DNA from: Struthidea cinerea
Taxonomy: Eukaryota; Chordata; Aves; Passeriformes; Corcoracidae
Length of the DNA: 64,000 nucleotides
Direction: 5' to 3'
Assembly: GCA_013397865.1 (NCBI GenBank)
Contig: VZTI01000930.1
Location: forward strand, 314,437-378,436
The notes below the pieces were generated by a model that saw only the letters and a program-made list of their open reading frames with translations, did not search any database and had not been told where the DNA came from. Made by a program: the position numbers and the translations under genes. This document shows, piece after piece, positions 26,368 through 38,870 of the stretch (positions are counted from its first letter, which is position 1; every line of letters starts with the position of its first letter).

Positions 26368-29300
26368 TTTTCTGGGGAGGGCTTCCTGCTCTAGACGATG
26401 CTCGAATGTATCTGGGCATTGCCATGTTCCCAGGAAAGCAAGAAGAACAGCTTTGAGTATGGTCGTTCCTGGAGAAGGGTGAAGGTTATTGCAGTGTTGC
26501 CTTGTCCATCTCCCATCATGAGCTGAATAATTACTGCAGGTCCCTGGATCCAGTATCTGTGTCAGTGTCTATGTTCTTTGTGATATTGTTGATTAAGATT
26601 CTTACTCTTTTAATGAAACTCTGTAGAAATAATAAGCAGGAAGAAAGGTGGAGTTGCTCTTTGACATCTTTTAATTGGTTCACCTTGGGTTTAGAAGTGT
26701 TCTATTTCTCTATTATGAAAACAGTACGATGAAATAGATGTTGTAGAAAAGATTATTCATATTTTCTTCATCTACACTCAGTAATAAACTATCTTAGTTT
26801 TGGTTCAAAAGTACTCTTAGATTAATCTGTATGCCATCTGCAGGTACTTATCTTTCCTTTACACCTCAGGCTAGAATTCTTTCCTCTTTTCTTTGGATGT
26901 TTTAAGTGATGAAAGCTCAAACTGAAATTCAGTAAAGAATCACTTGTGGTTTTCCAAGTCAATCTTGATACAGTAACAGAAGAAGAATCAAACAGTTCCT
27001 TAAAACCCCCCCCATCGAAAACTCCCATGATACGATGGATATATATTTTAAGGTTCTCATATCTAACAAAACACATTTTCATTGCGCTGATACCTCTGAT
27101 AATTTGGTATAAAAATGCAAATCTCTATATTTTATTATGAAAGATTAATTCAGATGCACTTTTGAAAATTCTGGATAAATTTCCAGTATTTCATTTTATT
27201 GTTGTACTATGATTCCAGCGTTTGAAATTTGACCTTGGAACGTTGAGTACACGTTGCTGGAAATCTGTAACAGGCAAAGCAGTGCAGTCTTAGAATGTGG
27301 AATAACAACTCCTACGACTGGAGCTGAAATCTTTCTCAGTAGAAAGTATGTTTTGCCCACTTTCTATGTGTCTGTTTTACATTTTGTTTGGTCTGCCTGT
27401 TTCATTTAAAAATTAAAAAAAAAAAAAAGTTAAGGATAGTTTTCCCCCTACTTTTTCACTTTCTTTGCAGTTTTCTCACAGGCTGGAATTAAGCTCTGAA
27501 CTGATTTTTTTGTTCTTCTTCCCCCAACAATTAACCTTTTTCCAGGAGGAGTGAAGCACATGTCAAGAAACATAACCCATGCTGAACTGCCTTCTAGGGG
27601 TGAATACAGAGAGAAGTCCCAGTAGGTGTAGAATTTAAGGAAGCCTCTGGCTCTTTGCAGCTACCAAAGTTTTCCGTATTCCTCATGTCTCTCCATAGTT
27701 GTGGATAGACACAAGCTCTGCCATTGTAATCAACATAATGCCAGATCTGTCGCTGTACACCAAGGTATTCATTTCAAATACCCGGAGTCTTACATTCTTG
27801 CTCTATGACTCTTGCTGTGAAAATGAAATAACTTACAATGTTCTATGTGATTCTTCGAGCAAGCAAACTACCATAAAGCATGTCTCTGCTTTGTTTCAGC
27901 TGCCATTATTGGTACTTTGTTTTACACTTTCAGGCATGTTCCTAAATAATGAATAACTGCCAAATTACCACAGCACATTTGATGTGAATGAGTCATCAGC
28001 CTTAAATTGAAAATCGAAAATGTGATGACCTTTCTGTTGTTCTGCATGTCAGTATTGCCATCAAGTGATGGGTCTGAAACCTCCTATCATTCATTAGCAC
28101 CTTGAATGGACAGCAATTATTTTTTTGTCTAGTCCTTAGGGTCTGTTGTTTTAGGGAATCCAACCAGTAATGACATGGAGTAAAAAAGGGAAATTAAAGG
28201 AGAATGCATCATCAACATGCTAAGCAAACAAAAGACCTATAGCCTCCGTGTCTGGAAAAGCAGACCATTATTGGACAATTATTGTCCATGTTTGTGTGCA
28301 TGTATATGTTTATTATCTGATGTTTCTAACTGAAAAGAGTTTTGTTTTTATCTCTTGAAACGTAACTGAGATGTAACCATAACTTTCCTGATTCTGGAAA
28401 GTAGGTTAAATATCCACTCTCACAACTTAAAAAAAATAAATGAAGACAACAAATGAGCTCTGGAGTTCCATGGGAGCACCTTAGTTAATTTCGTTACAGA
28501 TAATCATCTGTACCAGGTACCAGGTGGCTGTTGTTACTTAACCTGACTGTTTCGTGATATTTGTTTGATCCACAATGCATTTACCAACAACAGAGATGAA
28601 AATAAGTTTTGATTATATTCATGCTACCAAAGTACAGCAAATTCTGGCTCCTGTACAGATGGGTACATTTGAAATATCTTCAAAACACATTTTGCCAATA
28701 TCACCTTAATTCTTGGTTCCTGTATCCAGGAGTGCCGACCCTGACAGTCGCTGTCCTGATGGCAGAATAGGTGCTAACTGTTGTCTTTCATCACTGGCTG
28801 TGGCTCTTTCCTACTGCAGTGACCATAATCTTTTCGTCAAAGATCTGGAGTCTGCATTCATTTCTTGGGCAAAGGCGACATTTAGTTTAGCTGTGCTATT
28901 TCACATGAGAAAGAAGTGGAAGACGTGACCTTATTTTTTTTTTTTTGGCTGTTGTTGTTTCATAGTAGTATGCAAAATGTGGAAAGTCAGTCATATTTCA
29001 TTGGTATTTGGCATCTGCTCAACAACTGATTGCTCTTCTCAGAGCTTTTTTGGAAAGTTTGCAGTACCATAATGACAGCTTTCTAAACACAGATGTCCTC
29101 TTGGTACAACCCATAATTTTTTATGAAAGATGTATCGATGTCAGGAATTTGAACAAAGTACTGGACTTAGCTGAATATTCTTGTTATGAATATGTATTCA
29201 AAATATCTACAGTACATATATTGTAAGTTGGAGGAAGAATATGCAACGTCCGAAGGCAAAGATATTGGTACAAAATGTCAGAATATAGTTTAAAATAAAT

Positions 29301-30471
29301 TGATTCTTTTGTTAATGGACTGTCTATACTTCAGTGATCTTTTCCCCACTATGTTCTGTACTGTGTAAATACATACTGCGACCTTGAAGCATCAAGAATC
29401 TCAAGAATACATTTAGATAATCGGGGATTTGGCCACAAGAGATGTCTAATAGCTGAGAGGCCTGGAGTAGTTATTAAATGTTCTTGTGAAGTCCCATTAG
29501 TAGCCTGTTCCTCTTGTTTCATTTACCTCTTAGCTAAGCCATCAGGAAGTGAATTCTTCAAACACAGTTTTCCCCTCCTCAAGTCAGCTATTTTTCTTAA
29601 GGTTTCTCTTAAATATTTTCAGTAACTAAAAGTCAGTTGAAAGCTTAATGTGTAAGATGATAAACTTCCATCAGCTTGTGGTTCTTAGTAAAGGAATCCT
29701 TGATTATTTTTCCCTGTGGGCCCATTATTTCCAAATACCTGCAAATAAAAAGACAGTGCTTAATGGTTATTGTATGTTATTTACATAAGTTCAGACTTGC
29801 AGGTGAAAGGGAAAGTCTCCTCTGTAACCATTTGAGACTGTTTTTTAGTAATAACACAGTTCATTCTACATTGTTCTTCTACCTATTTAGGTCAAGTTAA
29901 GATCAGAGTACTGTGCAGCAAGTTTATCTAGCAACTCTAATGAAATTAGGGAAAATATATTTCAATAAATATGGTCCCATTTTCATTTTGTGCAGCTCTG
30001 CAGCCTGGATAGAAGTGCTGCAGTTTTTATGACTATAGCTAACTTCATGTAGCTTCCCTCTATCTGTACTTGTACAGGCACTTGGTTTTGATTTATTTTC
30101 AGGTCACGCCACGAGATCTATGCTCCCACACCACTAATGACACGTCATTCAGATTCAGAATAGATAGTTTAAAGTTAGAATGCTGCATCAGAAATGATGG
30201 AAAACCATAACTGTTAGTTAGAAAATGCTTTCTTTTTGGGCTTCAACTGGGTCATGCAATATCATGATACTGGGGTTCTCTCCCTTCTCTCATGCTTCTG
30301 GTTGATGATAAGATCACTTGTCTGGTATATGTGCGTGTGTGTGGCCCAGCCTGGGCTGCTGTTTGGCTTGTCTTGGATCATGACCTTTTGCCAAACCTCA
30401 GCAGTAGCTCTTGAGGAAAAAATGTAAACATACAACCAAATTTGCTCTGGTTTCTTTATTTAGCTCAGTGT

Positions 30472-30496
30472 AAGTTAATTCTAATTGAATTAACTT
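30472..30496. repeat. Inverted repeat, 10-bp arms
   Basis: The arms aagttaattc and gaattaactt flank a five-base spacer, taatt. The sequence is AT-rich, and such palindromes arise easily in AT-rich introns. No function is inferred. Confidence 0.7.
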
Positions 30497-33144
30497 CAAT
30501 ATGACAAACTTTTTCCTAAATCAGAAAATGGGAGAAGCTAATTTAATATTTTAATTATAGTAATTTAGTAAAAAATACAAGTGGGTGGGAAGCAAATGGG
30601 TTCTCCTAATGTAGAAGTAAGAATTTTTAAGTGTGTAACAGTTGTGATGATTTTAGTAATTAATTTTAATCGCATTAAAATATGTGTTCAAGGATGACAA
30701 GGAAGAAAACACCTATTTTGTTAGGCCAGAATTATATGGAAACATGATGGAATAATACTAATTACTAAGCAAGTGCCAGAATTGTGGGCAGTGTAATCAT
30801 GTACAATTTTCTGAGAATATCCTTACTAAACTGACCTACCTAATTTAAGTGTAATTTCCAAAGTAAGGAGACCAGATGTCTTTTTTATGACAGTGTAAGT
30901 GATGGACACTTTCCCTGTGATGGTCTACCTTCTACTAACATTAAATGACCTTTTTTCTTCCTGTAGATGATAGTTTAGGATTATGCTGGTTTTTCCTATG
31001 TGGTCACAAGTTATGGGGGAAACAGGGAAGAGTTTCCATAAACTAGAAGATTCCAGTAAATGGAAGGCCTTTTGTCTACCTGGTTATTTTGACTGGCATT
31101 AAAGCTAATCTGTCAACAGTTTGCCACTTATCCTGACTGTTTTATATTTGTTCTGAGCAGTTAACCACTGTTGGCTATAAGAGCTGATCACTTTGCCTGA
31201 TTGCAACTTGCAGAACATTTAGTCAAGTTGTCAGTTAACACAGAATGTGTGTAATTGATACAAAGATTAATTATTAAAACTGTCAGTTAACCCTGCCTAA
31301 AATGTGCATATTTGCATATGAACTATCCGTCTTAAGTTGTTTATAAATGTGCCCCAGTGTAAAGCTTGAGATAAGTTTTTGCTTTGTTTGTTTGTCTTAT
31401 AAGTTTTAAGAGTACAGCTGTTCCCACAATGAAAACAGTACCCTTCCAGTCTCTTTCATATGGACTCACCTCTGCTAGTTAAAAGAACTTCCTTCAACCT
31501 GAGTAGCTACATAGTTAACATAGTCTACAAGCAAAAGGGGTAGATGCAAGTGTTTGGTATTGACTACTTGAATGTTAAAAAAAATGAGGCTTTGACTCAC
31601 CCACAAAGCAAAAACCCTAAATCATCAAAGGAGTAAACGCTCACATAGATTAACTTTTGCCAAACAAAAGAATTGTCCTTGCAAGTTGACTCTGGAGAAG
31701 AGGGTGCAGAAGTTTTGTTTAACCAGTTTTATTTGTGATAAGGTATGGAAAATTCACAGTTAAAGAAGTGGTCACAACTTCTTGAGGAAATTAAGACAAA
31801 GAAAGATAATCTAGTAGCTGCTGCTGATACCAGGGAACTGTTTGACCACAAAATATAAAGAAAAAAACCCTTAAAGCTTCTTCCAATTCTGTAAGACTTC
31901 TTAAAAGACTTTTAGTGTTACATGTTGCGGGCTGAAAGCTGAACTTGACTGTTAAAGAATCTGACTCAGATCTTAGTAAGGTTCAAATCACTCATCAACA
32001 TTGTTGCTATAATGAAATGGGTGTGAGACACAAATTTTTGGAACTGTATTCAAGAGATCTGCAAAAATGACTAGAAAAGTACGGAAATATTTATTTATGA
32101 TTTTGACTTTGAAAATAAAATATATCCTACTGTGAAATAAACATTTGGGATGAAATCTTGCCCTGTTCAGGGCAATCACAGGTAGTGGACTCAAGTTTTC
32201 AGCTCCTGTGCACTTTATCTGCAGTAAAATAAAAAGTCTTAAATAAGATTATTGCTGTGGCTGTTGATGCATTTGTACTTCGGCAGAGTCGAGCAGTATT
32301 GGTGCTGTAATTCCTGGAAGCAGCCAGCCTGAGAAACAGCACCAAAACTAGTGAGCACGAGTTGCTGCCCATGAATTGCAAATTGTCAGAAGATGAACAC
32401 TGCCTGCAAGAATTTACAGCGTTTGTCTCCTAGGCCTGCTTATCTAGTTGCACTAAAGGCACTTCCTCAGGGTTCACATCACAAAAATCTTTGAGACAGT
32501 TCAGTAGTAAATCTCTGTGGGGACTGAGCTGAGAGCAGTGTCATGGCCCCAAGCAATGTGTCAAGAGCAGACGAGATTACTAATGCCAGTGAAATATTCT
32601 TTATCTGTAAAACAGCCGATCCTCTGGATTGTCAGCAAGTGCAAAATGAAGCACCGGTCTGCCAAATATGAGAAACTGCCTGTATTTCAGAGCAGAAGCC
32701 TGACCTGTCTGTCTCACATGCCAATTGCTTTGCCTGCATTAGGTGGAAATGAGAAATTTATTAAGTGTAAAGTGCACAGCACAATGAATAAGCAAACTAA
32801 AAGGCTCTTGCTTTGCTGACTAATTATTCCATTCACTCATTGATTAAAACATATTCTCCTGGGGCAAGAATGGCTGGTAAGCTTGTTTTGAAAAGTATAA
32901 ATAGGAGAAGAAGAATTAAAACAAGTGGACTTTTTAAACATCTAATCATAACCATCTTACTTGGAAAAAGATGTTTTTATAAACTGCAGATGGTGTAATG
33001 TTTTTGATGCTACTATTTAAAAGAAATTCATAGTTTTAGCTAAGACAAAGGTTAGAATTGCATTGCATTTCACACTCCTCATCTATAACAGTGGTAAAGT
33101 AGGTAAAATGGTAATTAACTGCTCCTCCTATTACATCTCTCTAG

Positions 33145-33216
33145 AGATCTGAAGAATAATTTGATCAGCACAATTGAGCCAGGGGCCTTCTATGGACTTT
33201 CAGAACTGAAACGCCT
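33145..33216 (+). CDS. ADGRA1: ADGRA exon: leucine-rich repeat (72 bp)
   Basis: This exon encodes one LRR beginning DLKNNLISTIEPGAF and ending GLSELKRL. The acceptor is tctctctag after a pyrimidine-rich tract, and the donor is CCT|gtaagt. The first base completes a codon started in the preceding exon (phase 2), and the exon ends after two bases of a Leu codon, so its 72 bases encode exactly one 24-residue repeat. One-LRR-per-exon structure is typical of ADGRA and other LRR ectodomains. The xLxxNxIxxIxxGAFxGLxxLxxL pattern is complete. The preceding repeat (an LSNNKI-type LRR with an NGSF motif in ADGRA2 and ADGRA3) was looked for upstream and not found. Confidence 0.88.
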
Positions 33217-36200
33217 GTAAGTATTAATTCCATTTGAATTATTCTGAAAATTGTGTTTGTATCGACATTTCTATCCTTGGGCAACTCAAATATGCCACCA
33301 AGCAATAATCAAATAAGGGCACTGGCTGTAAAATAGAAAATCACACACTCTGCTTTTTACATTTACCATACTTTTTCTTCTTTCCCTTCTTTCTTCCATT
33401 TCCTTTTCTTTTTCACCTTTCCCCATTTAAAATCATCAGTTTGCTCTCCAGTAAGTGTCCTAACAAGTACACCTGCAAGGGTAAAAAACATGCCTAAATA
33501 ATGACTAAGCAGACGATATATCACTGTAGACTTTAATCAGAAATAACACTCAGCAGTTTAGATGTGTGTGAACAATGGCTTGTGCAACGCTAGGTGTTTT
33601 TTTTGTTACGTAAGGTCTACTTTACTTTTATCATAAATCAGATTTGTAAAATACAGTATTAGAAAGAAACTTTGTCATACTGTGGAATTTGTCTACCGTT
33701 TTCCATACCACCCACCTTGACGCTGCGTGGTACCTTTTATTTTCATCATGGTTTTCTAAGGAAACAAGAGGTTACACAGTATATTCCATGTCCATCATTC
33801 TTGCATTCCTCTCTTGGAAAATGTTCTGATAGTACTTTGGGAAGCACTGGCTGATTTTTAAACGACATTTTTGAGGGTAAAAATGCCTAAGTTACTAGGA
33901 TTCTACAGCTGGGCATTTTTCTTTAAATTAGCAAGGACTACAGACCCTCCTTAGTTGTACTCAGCCTAAGGAAAAGTGAGATGAACCCTTTTTTAATTAT
34001 AGTTTTCCAAGTGACAGCTTCCAAATGTCCACGCACTGGCTAACTAGGCCATCAGCACATGCCAGGCATTTTCCTAGCTGTCATGTATGCTGTTTTATGT
34101 TTAAAGAGAAACCCTGTGAGAAAACAGGGATTACTTTAGTGGGATGGAAAGATTTAGATGAGAAGGAGAAGGAATGCAAATCCACAGAAAAAGAAATTGA
34201 CAACTCCTCTGCTTTTCTGCTGTGTGGTTAAATTCCTGGACCGCCGTGTGCCAGGAGCACTGCACAATGTTTCTATCTCTGATAATACTGTAGCTGTGTT
34301 TTCTAACACCAGCCCCTCAGGTTTAGTGTGTTTGGGTAGAAAGCCAGTTACATAATAATGATGAAGTCAGAGTAGCATACACATTTTTAATACAAATAAA
34401 AGCTTTAGGGTTGAAGCTTTCTTGCTGGCTCTGTGTACAGGGATAACAGTAGAATATAATGATAAAAATGAGCGCTAATTGTTGCTTTGGCCGTGCACTC
34501 TAATAACACAACCCTGACCTCTTGTGGGAAAACCAGGAAACCTGTGCAAGTCCTGGGCTGCACATCCACAGACTGCACAGGTGGAGCCTTTAGGTCAGCC
34601 AGGAGAGATGAGTCAAGGGAGAGGAACTCATCAGGCATTGGAAAAGAGAGAAGAAAAGACTCTTCAGCACAGTAGAACTGGCAGTGTTGCGTTTTGTCAT
34701 GCCAAATCTCAAAAAACCCCTGTTGCTGATATGAACAAGTAACAGTGGGAGCAGTCTAGAGACAGAGAATTGTTTAATTGCTGGACTGCCACATTTGGTA
34801 CAAATACGTGTAGTTCCATGGTAAACCTTCCCTCCTTCAGTGTGCAACTTGGGAATGAGTCAGTAGAGCAAGAGGAATAAATAGTGTAAACTCCTGTTGA
34901 ATACTGGAGACAGTAGTTACTTTAAGACTATACGTTCACACCTTTTTATTTCCTGTGTAAAATATAAATCATGCTGAGTAAAGCAGAAGATGATGTAATG
35001 TGGGCGACTGCAAGAGAAGTGGCTATGGCAAGTCAGACAGGCAAGCCACAGGCTGTCAGATGGTTTCTGTGAATGATTTGGAGAACTGTTATCATTTGTA
35101 TTTGAATGACAAACTGAATTATTTCAAGGGTACACACAAAATCAATGGAAATTAAAAATTTGTGAAGCACTAAAATTATGGCATTAGGTTATTCAACACA
35201 GGAGAGTTATTTTCTCTAACATCAACTTTACAAGTCAGCATTAGTAAGTTAAATGTCTTACTCCTGAAAAGGAGCACCAGCTTTGTACATTATGAACTGA
35301 TTTGTGTTTAATGTGACGTATTAGTCTGGAGGAAAGTGTAGCAAGTTGCCTTTTCTTTTTGCTAATTTTTTTTTTTTGAAAACATGTTTTACAAAACAGA
35401 GATTTCAGCCACTGCCATATATCTTTTTATGAAAATAACACTTATTGAAGTAAACTTTGAGAAAATGGTATTTATACTTTCACCTTGGTCAAAGTACTGT
35501 TTTACTGTGTGCCGCACTTAGAGAAATATGCACTCCTATTGATTAATACAGACAAAATTGACTTTTGCTACCCAAATTATGCCCCACATTGTGATGCAAT
35601 TCTTCCATACATGTTAAGACTTTGCCTAGGCAAAAGTAAAGCATTACCCAACCAAGAATGCTGGGTAGGTTCTTTTTTATGTCTTCTAATATAAAGATAT
35701 ATAGATGCATATATAGATATGTATATGTCTTAAACCTGCGTTTTTAGATTTTTATGTAGCTTTTGCTAGGAGAATGTAAAGAATAATGCTAATATGAAAT
35801 TATTGTACTATATTGTATCCTCACTATTATCTCAGCTGTTCCCTACTTAATATCCTTGACAAGCATTTAAGAAATATTTTCATTCTAATGTGATGTTTCA
35901 GCATATACTTGCACAACAATGTATTCTTTGTCTGATAGAAGACAACTTCATAGTGAACTCCAAAGAGATTGCCTTCATTTTCCAGCTAATTGGATGTGTT
36001 CCCATGAAAGCAGTAACTGGATTTGTCAAACTGCAACCTTTAGTCTTCCATTTGATTACTTTAGTCTTCTCATGTATCAGTAGAAAAATATGGAATCTGC
36101 ACAATGTAGTAAAGGAGTCAGAAAACTATCTCTAATTCTACAACAAAAAACATATTCAGATTAATTTTAACTTTTTTTTTTGCTACATGATCACTTACTT

Positions 36201-37004
36201 AAAATCCTTACATAATTAAATTTGTTTTAAAAAAATGTATTTGGTAAGAAGGAAAATTTGGGTCAAGGTTGAAAACCAAATAAATAAAAATCAAACTCTA
36301 ATTCAGAATCTACCAAGGAGCATTATTCATGTTTTTACCACAATATAGTTGTTTAAACCTTTGTCTCCTTCCTGTAAGCATCTTGTACGCTGTGGTGCAT
36401 GTATGGCTTATACAGAAAACATTTCTTCACTTTCTGCAGGCAAAAGTTATGGAATGTAATGCCTTTTACTGTTTGTGCTCTCGGAAAGCCACAGCATTGC
36501 TCTTAAAAGTGCTTATCAAAACTGACCTCACTAGCTCAAAAATTAATTGCCTTCTGGTTTCTGTGGTTTCAGCAAGAAAGGATGCCATTAATGAGATGAA
36601 ACATTAGTAAACAGTAAAAAAAATTCAGTTTTGGCTGAATATTGCATGGAACAAAATGCATAATATTCTTCCTAAGTAAAAAAAAAAAACCTCAGGTGCT
36701 AATAACTCAGATCAAGAAAATCTGTATATTTGTAATATTATTTTGCTTTTATTTGCTACGTAGATATAAAATCCCACTTTAATGCAGTTAGAAGTTGCAG
36801 TATTATTTGTGGAATATTGCTCAAGAATGTTAATATAAAAGTTGTTTATTTAATTTGGTTACGTTACGTTATGGGAAAAGGTTTAATTTCTCATTTGTCT
36901 CTAACTCCTTAAGTATTAAAAATAAAGATGCTTTGTGTGATTATGTAGGTATGTATATAAGTAAGACAGAGATAGTGTTTAATGGGATTTTTGTTTTTTT
37001 TCAG
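33217..37004 (+). other. ADGRA intron (LRR to LRR)
   Basis: A 3.8 kb phase-2 intron, GT to AG. Nothing else recognised; open frames near 34.5 kb lack domains. Confidence 0.85.
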
Positions 37005-37076
37005 GGATCTTTCAAATAACAGAATTGGTTGCCTAACACCAGAAATGTTTGTTGGACTTAACAATCTTCACAAACT
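37005..37076 (+). CDS. ADGRA1: ADGRA exon: leucine-rich repeat (72 bp)
   Basis: This exon encodes the next LRR, starting [10 protein letters not shown] and ending VGLNNLHKL. The acceptor follows a T-rich tract (tttttttcag) and the donor is ACT|gtgagt. It is again 72 bases with phase 2 at both ends, so it joins seamlessly to the neighbouring LRR exons: CGCCT plus GGAT gives Arg-Leu-Asp. The NNRIGCL motif with its cysteine is shared by ADGRA2 and ADGRA3. The intron before it is about 3.8 kb. Confidence 0.88.
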
Positions 37077-38544
37077 GTGAGTATAACACCAGTTTTGTTT
37101 TAAACAGAAGAAATCTAAACTGTCACATGACTGACCTGAGTATAGTTGGCAAGAAAATTACATTATAAGAAAGTTGTCGGTTTTCTACTAAAAGGCACCT
37201 CTCCTGAGCCTTTGATTGTGATGAATTGATATTTTAAATATGTTTTCTCTATTTCAATCGTAAAATCTATCAGAACTGCAAAGAATTCAGTTTCATTTTC
37301 ACATTAAAAACAGGCAAAACATGATGTTTCTGTTTGAATGCATTTCTGTTTGAATGGCTAAGAAACAATTCAAGTAAGTTGGCTGCAAATTTCCTGGCTG
37401 GGAAAGAGACAATTCATAGGAAGAATCCTGGTTTAGATGAACATTTGGCTGGCCCCAGGAGCGCTCTGTATCTTCATTCAGATCTGTCTTCATTCCTGAA
37501 TGAGAAATAAATTCCTATACTGTATCATAGTTTGTGACAAATCTCATACTTTATTTTCGTCCTCTCCAGCCAGTTATGGCATTTCTTTGGACAAACAGGG
37601 AAATCTTTCTAGAAATATACGCCATGAGGTCAAGATAACACCAGGTAAAAGGCTGAAATTGGCACACTTACTGATCACATTAATGAGAGCAACTATGCCA
37701 AGTCTTCTCTGATGAAAAAAAATGAGAACAGATGATGGGAAGAGCCTTGATAGCATGTGATGAACAGGTGCAAACTGCCCCTCTTTTTACTCATCTCAGA
37801 TGATGTGCCAAATCAGGCAAGCCCAACTCACCTGTTGAGGGTTTCTGTGTCTGCTTTTGTTGTGCACAGTGAACACGACTGTGACAATAAAGCCACATTG
37901 CCTTGGAAGGTAAGTGTAATTCAAAATGGTGAAGTGACGTTATTAAGTGGAATGTGTTCCTGGATGCTAGGAACAGACTCAGTAGAAACTGTTCAAATCC
38001 AAGCTCTCTCAGAAAGATCTGAAAGTTCCATTCACAAATCTGTAAGACCCCCATTTTAAAAGTGAATTAGAAGCTCAATACAGAACATCAGTCATTTGGT
38101 GGCAAAGAACAGAAATTCATTCCCAGTGAGTGCACAGCAGTTGGTCTGTGACAGTGTTTGGCTGTACTATCCCTTTTCTCTGAAGCCCAGGAAAGAATAT
38201 GGCAGTATATCTCTACGTCCTTCGCCGATGCCAGAGATGTTGGGAAAAGGCACAGTGTGCAGGCTGACTGCCCGTGGTTACTGGGCTGGTCAAACCACAC
38301 CGTTACAGTTTCTTTTTGTACAGATTTGCTGGATCCCTAGTATTTCTGGTAGCCTGGGTATCTGTCCTAGCATTGGCAATTTTTTTCTGAGCTGTAAGGA
38401 CCAGAGAAAGACTCACCAGTTCCCTCTACACAGTCATTAACACTATTTTCTTGCATCCAGTTTTCGAGTCTAACTTTCATTTTGAAGTGGGTGTAGGTCC
38501 AGAGCTTCCTGTATTGTTTTCCTTCTCTTTCTCCAGTTTATAGC

Positions 38545-38870
38545 TGTCCTAGTTTGGACAAATTTGGAGGAGGAGAATATCCTCTGATAGAAGTCAGGTT
38601 GCAACCACCCCTCCCCCCCCCCCCCCGGTCGGGGAAAAAATTTTCACAACAACAAAGCAAAAGNNNNNNNNNNNNNNNNNNNNNNNNNNNNNNNNNNNNN
38701 NNNNNNNNNNNNNNNNNNNNAAGGAAAGTGAAAGAGATAACAAGCTATTTATTCAACAAACACACAGGTGGGGAATAATAATGCTAAATAATGAGATCTC
38801 TCTCTCTGTGGAGAGAAAACCTGAGAAGATTTCAGAGGTCCTCTGTAGGTGCCCCAAGACATAGCAGAAA
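38545..38870. mobile_element. Probable LTR-retroelement fragment interrupted by an assembly gap
   Basis: A stretch starting tgtcctagtttggacaaatt, then a C14 run, the gap, an A/G-rich segment and a block with aataatgctaaataatgaga followed by tctctctctgtggagagaaa resembles noncoding LTRs of endogenous retroviruses abundant in songbird genomes as I recall them. The TG start fits an LTR edge. I could not define the right edge or find target-site duplications, and no retroviral coding sequence is seen. The identification is from memory of the repeat style. Confidence 0.5.
38664..38720. other. Assembly gap (57 N)
   Basis: A run of 57 N within the LTR-like fragment, 37 bases after a 14-base C run followed by ggtcggggaaaaaa. 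Homopolymer-rich GC sequence of this type often breaks assemblies. The true gap length may differ. Confidence 0.99.

Larger units (their letters stand above)
11281..33144. other. Non-coding region upstream of first recognised LRR exon
   Basis: It contains the CR1 copy at 12.0-12.4 kb, the TA-rich tract, the hairpin at 21.13 kb and a GC-richer patch at 21.3-22.2 kb. I looked for the missing LRR exon (LSNNKI and NGSF type motifs) and found no match. If the signal-peptide exon at 11217 belongs to the gene, at least one coding exon must be hidden here. Confidence 0.55.

Noticed and set aside
28713..28928. Cys-containing frame after a possible acceptor at 28729, considered as an LRR N-terminal cap exon
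   Set aside because: The cysteine spacing and lack of LRR residues do not fit an ADGRA N-terminal cap, and no matching donor in the right phase was found.
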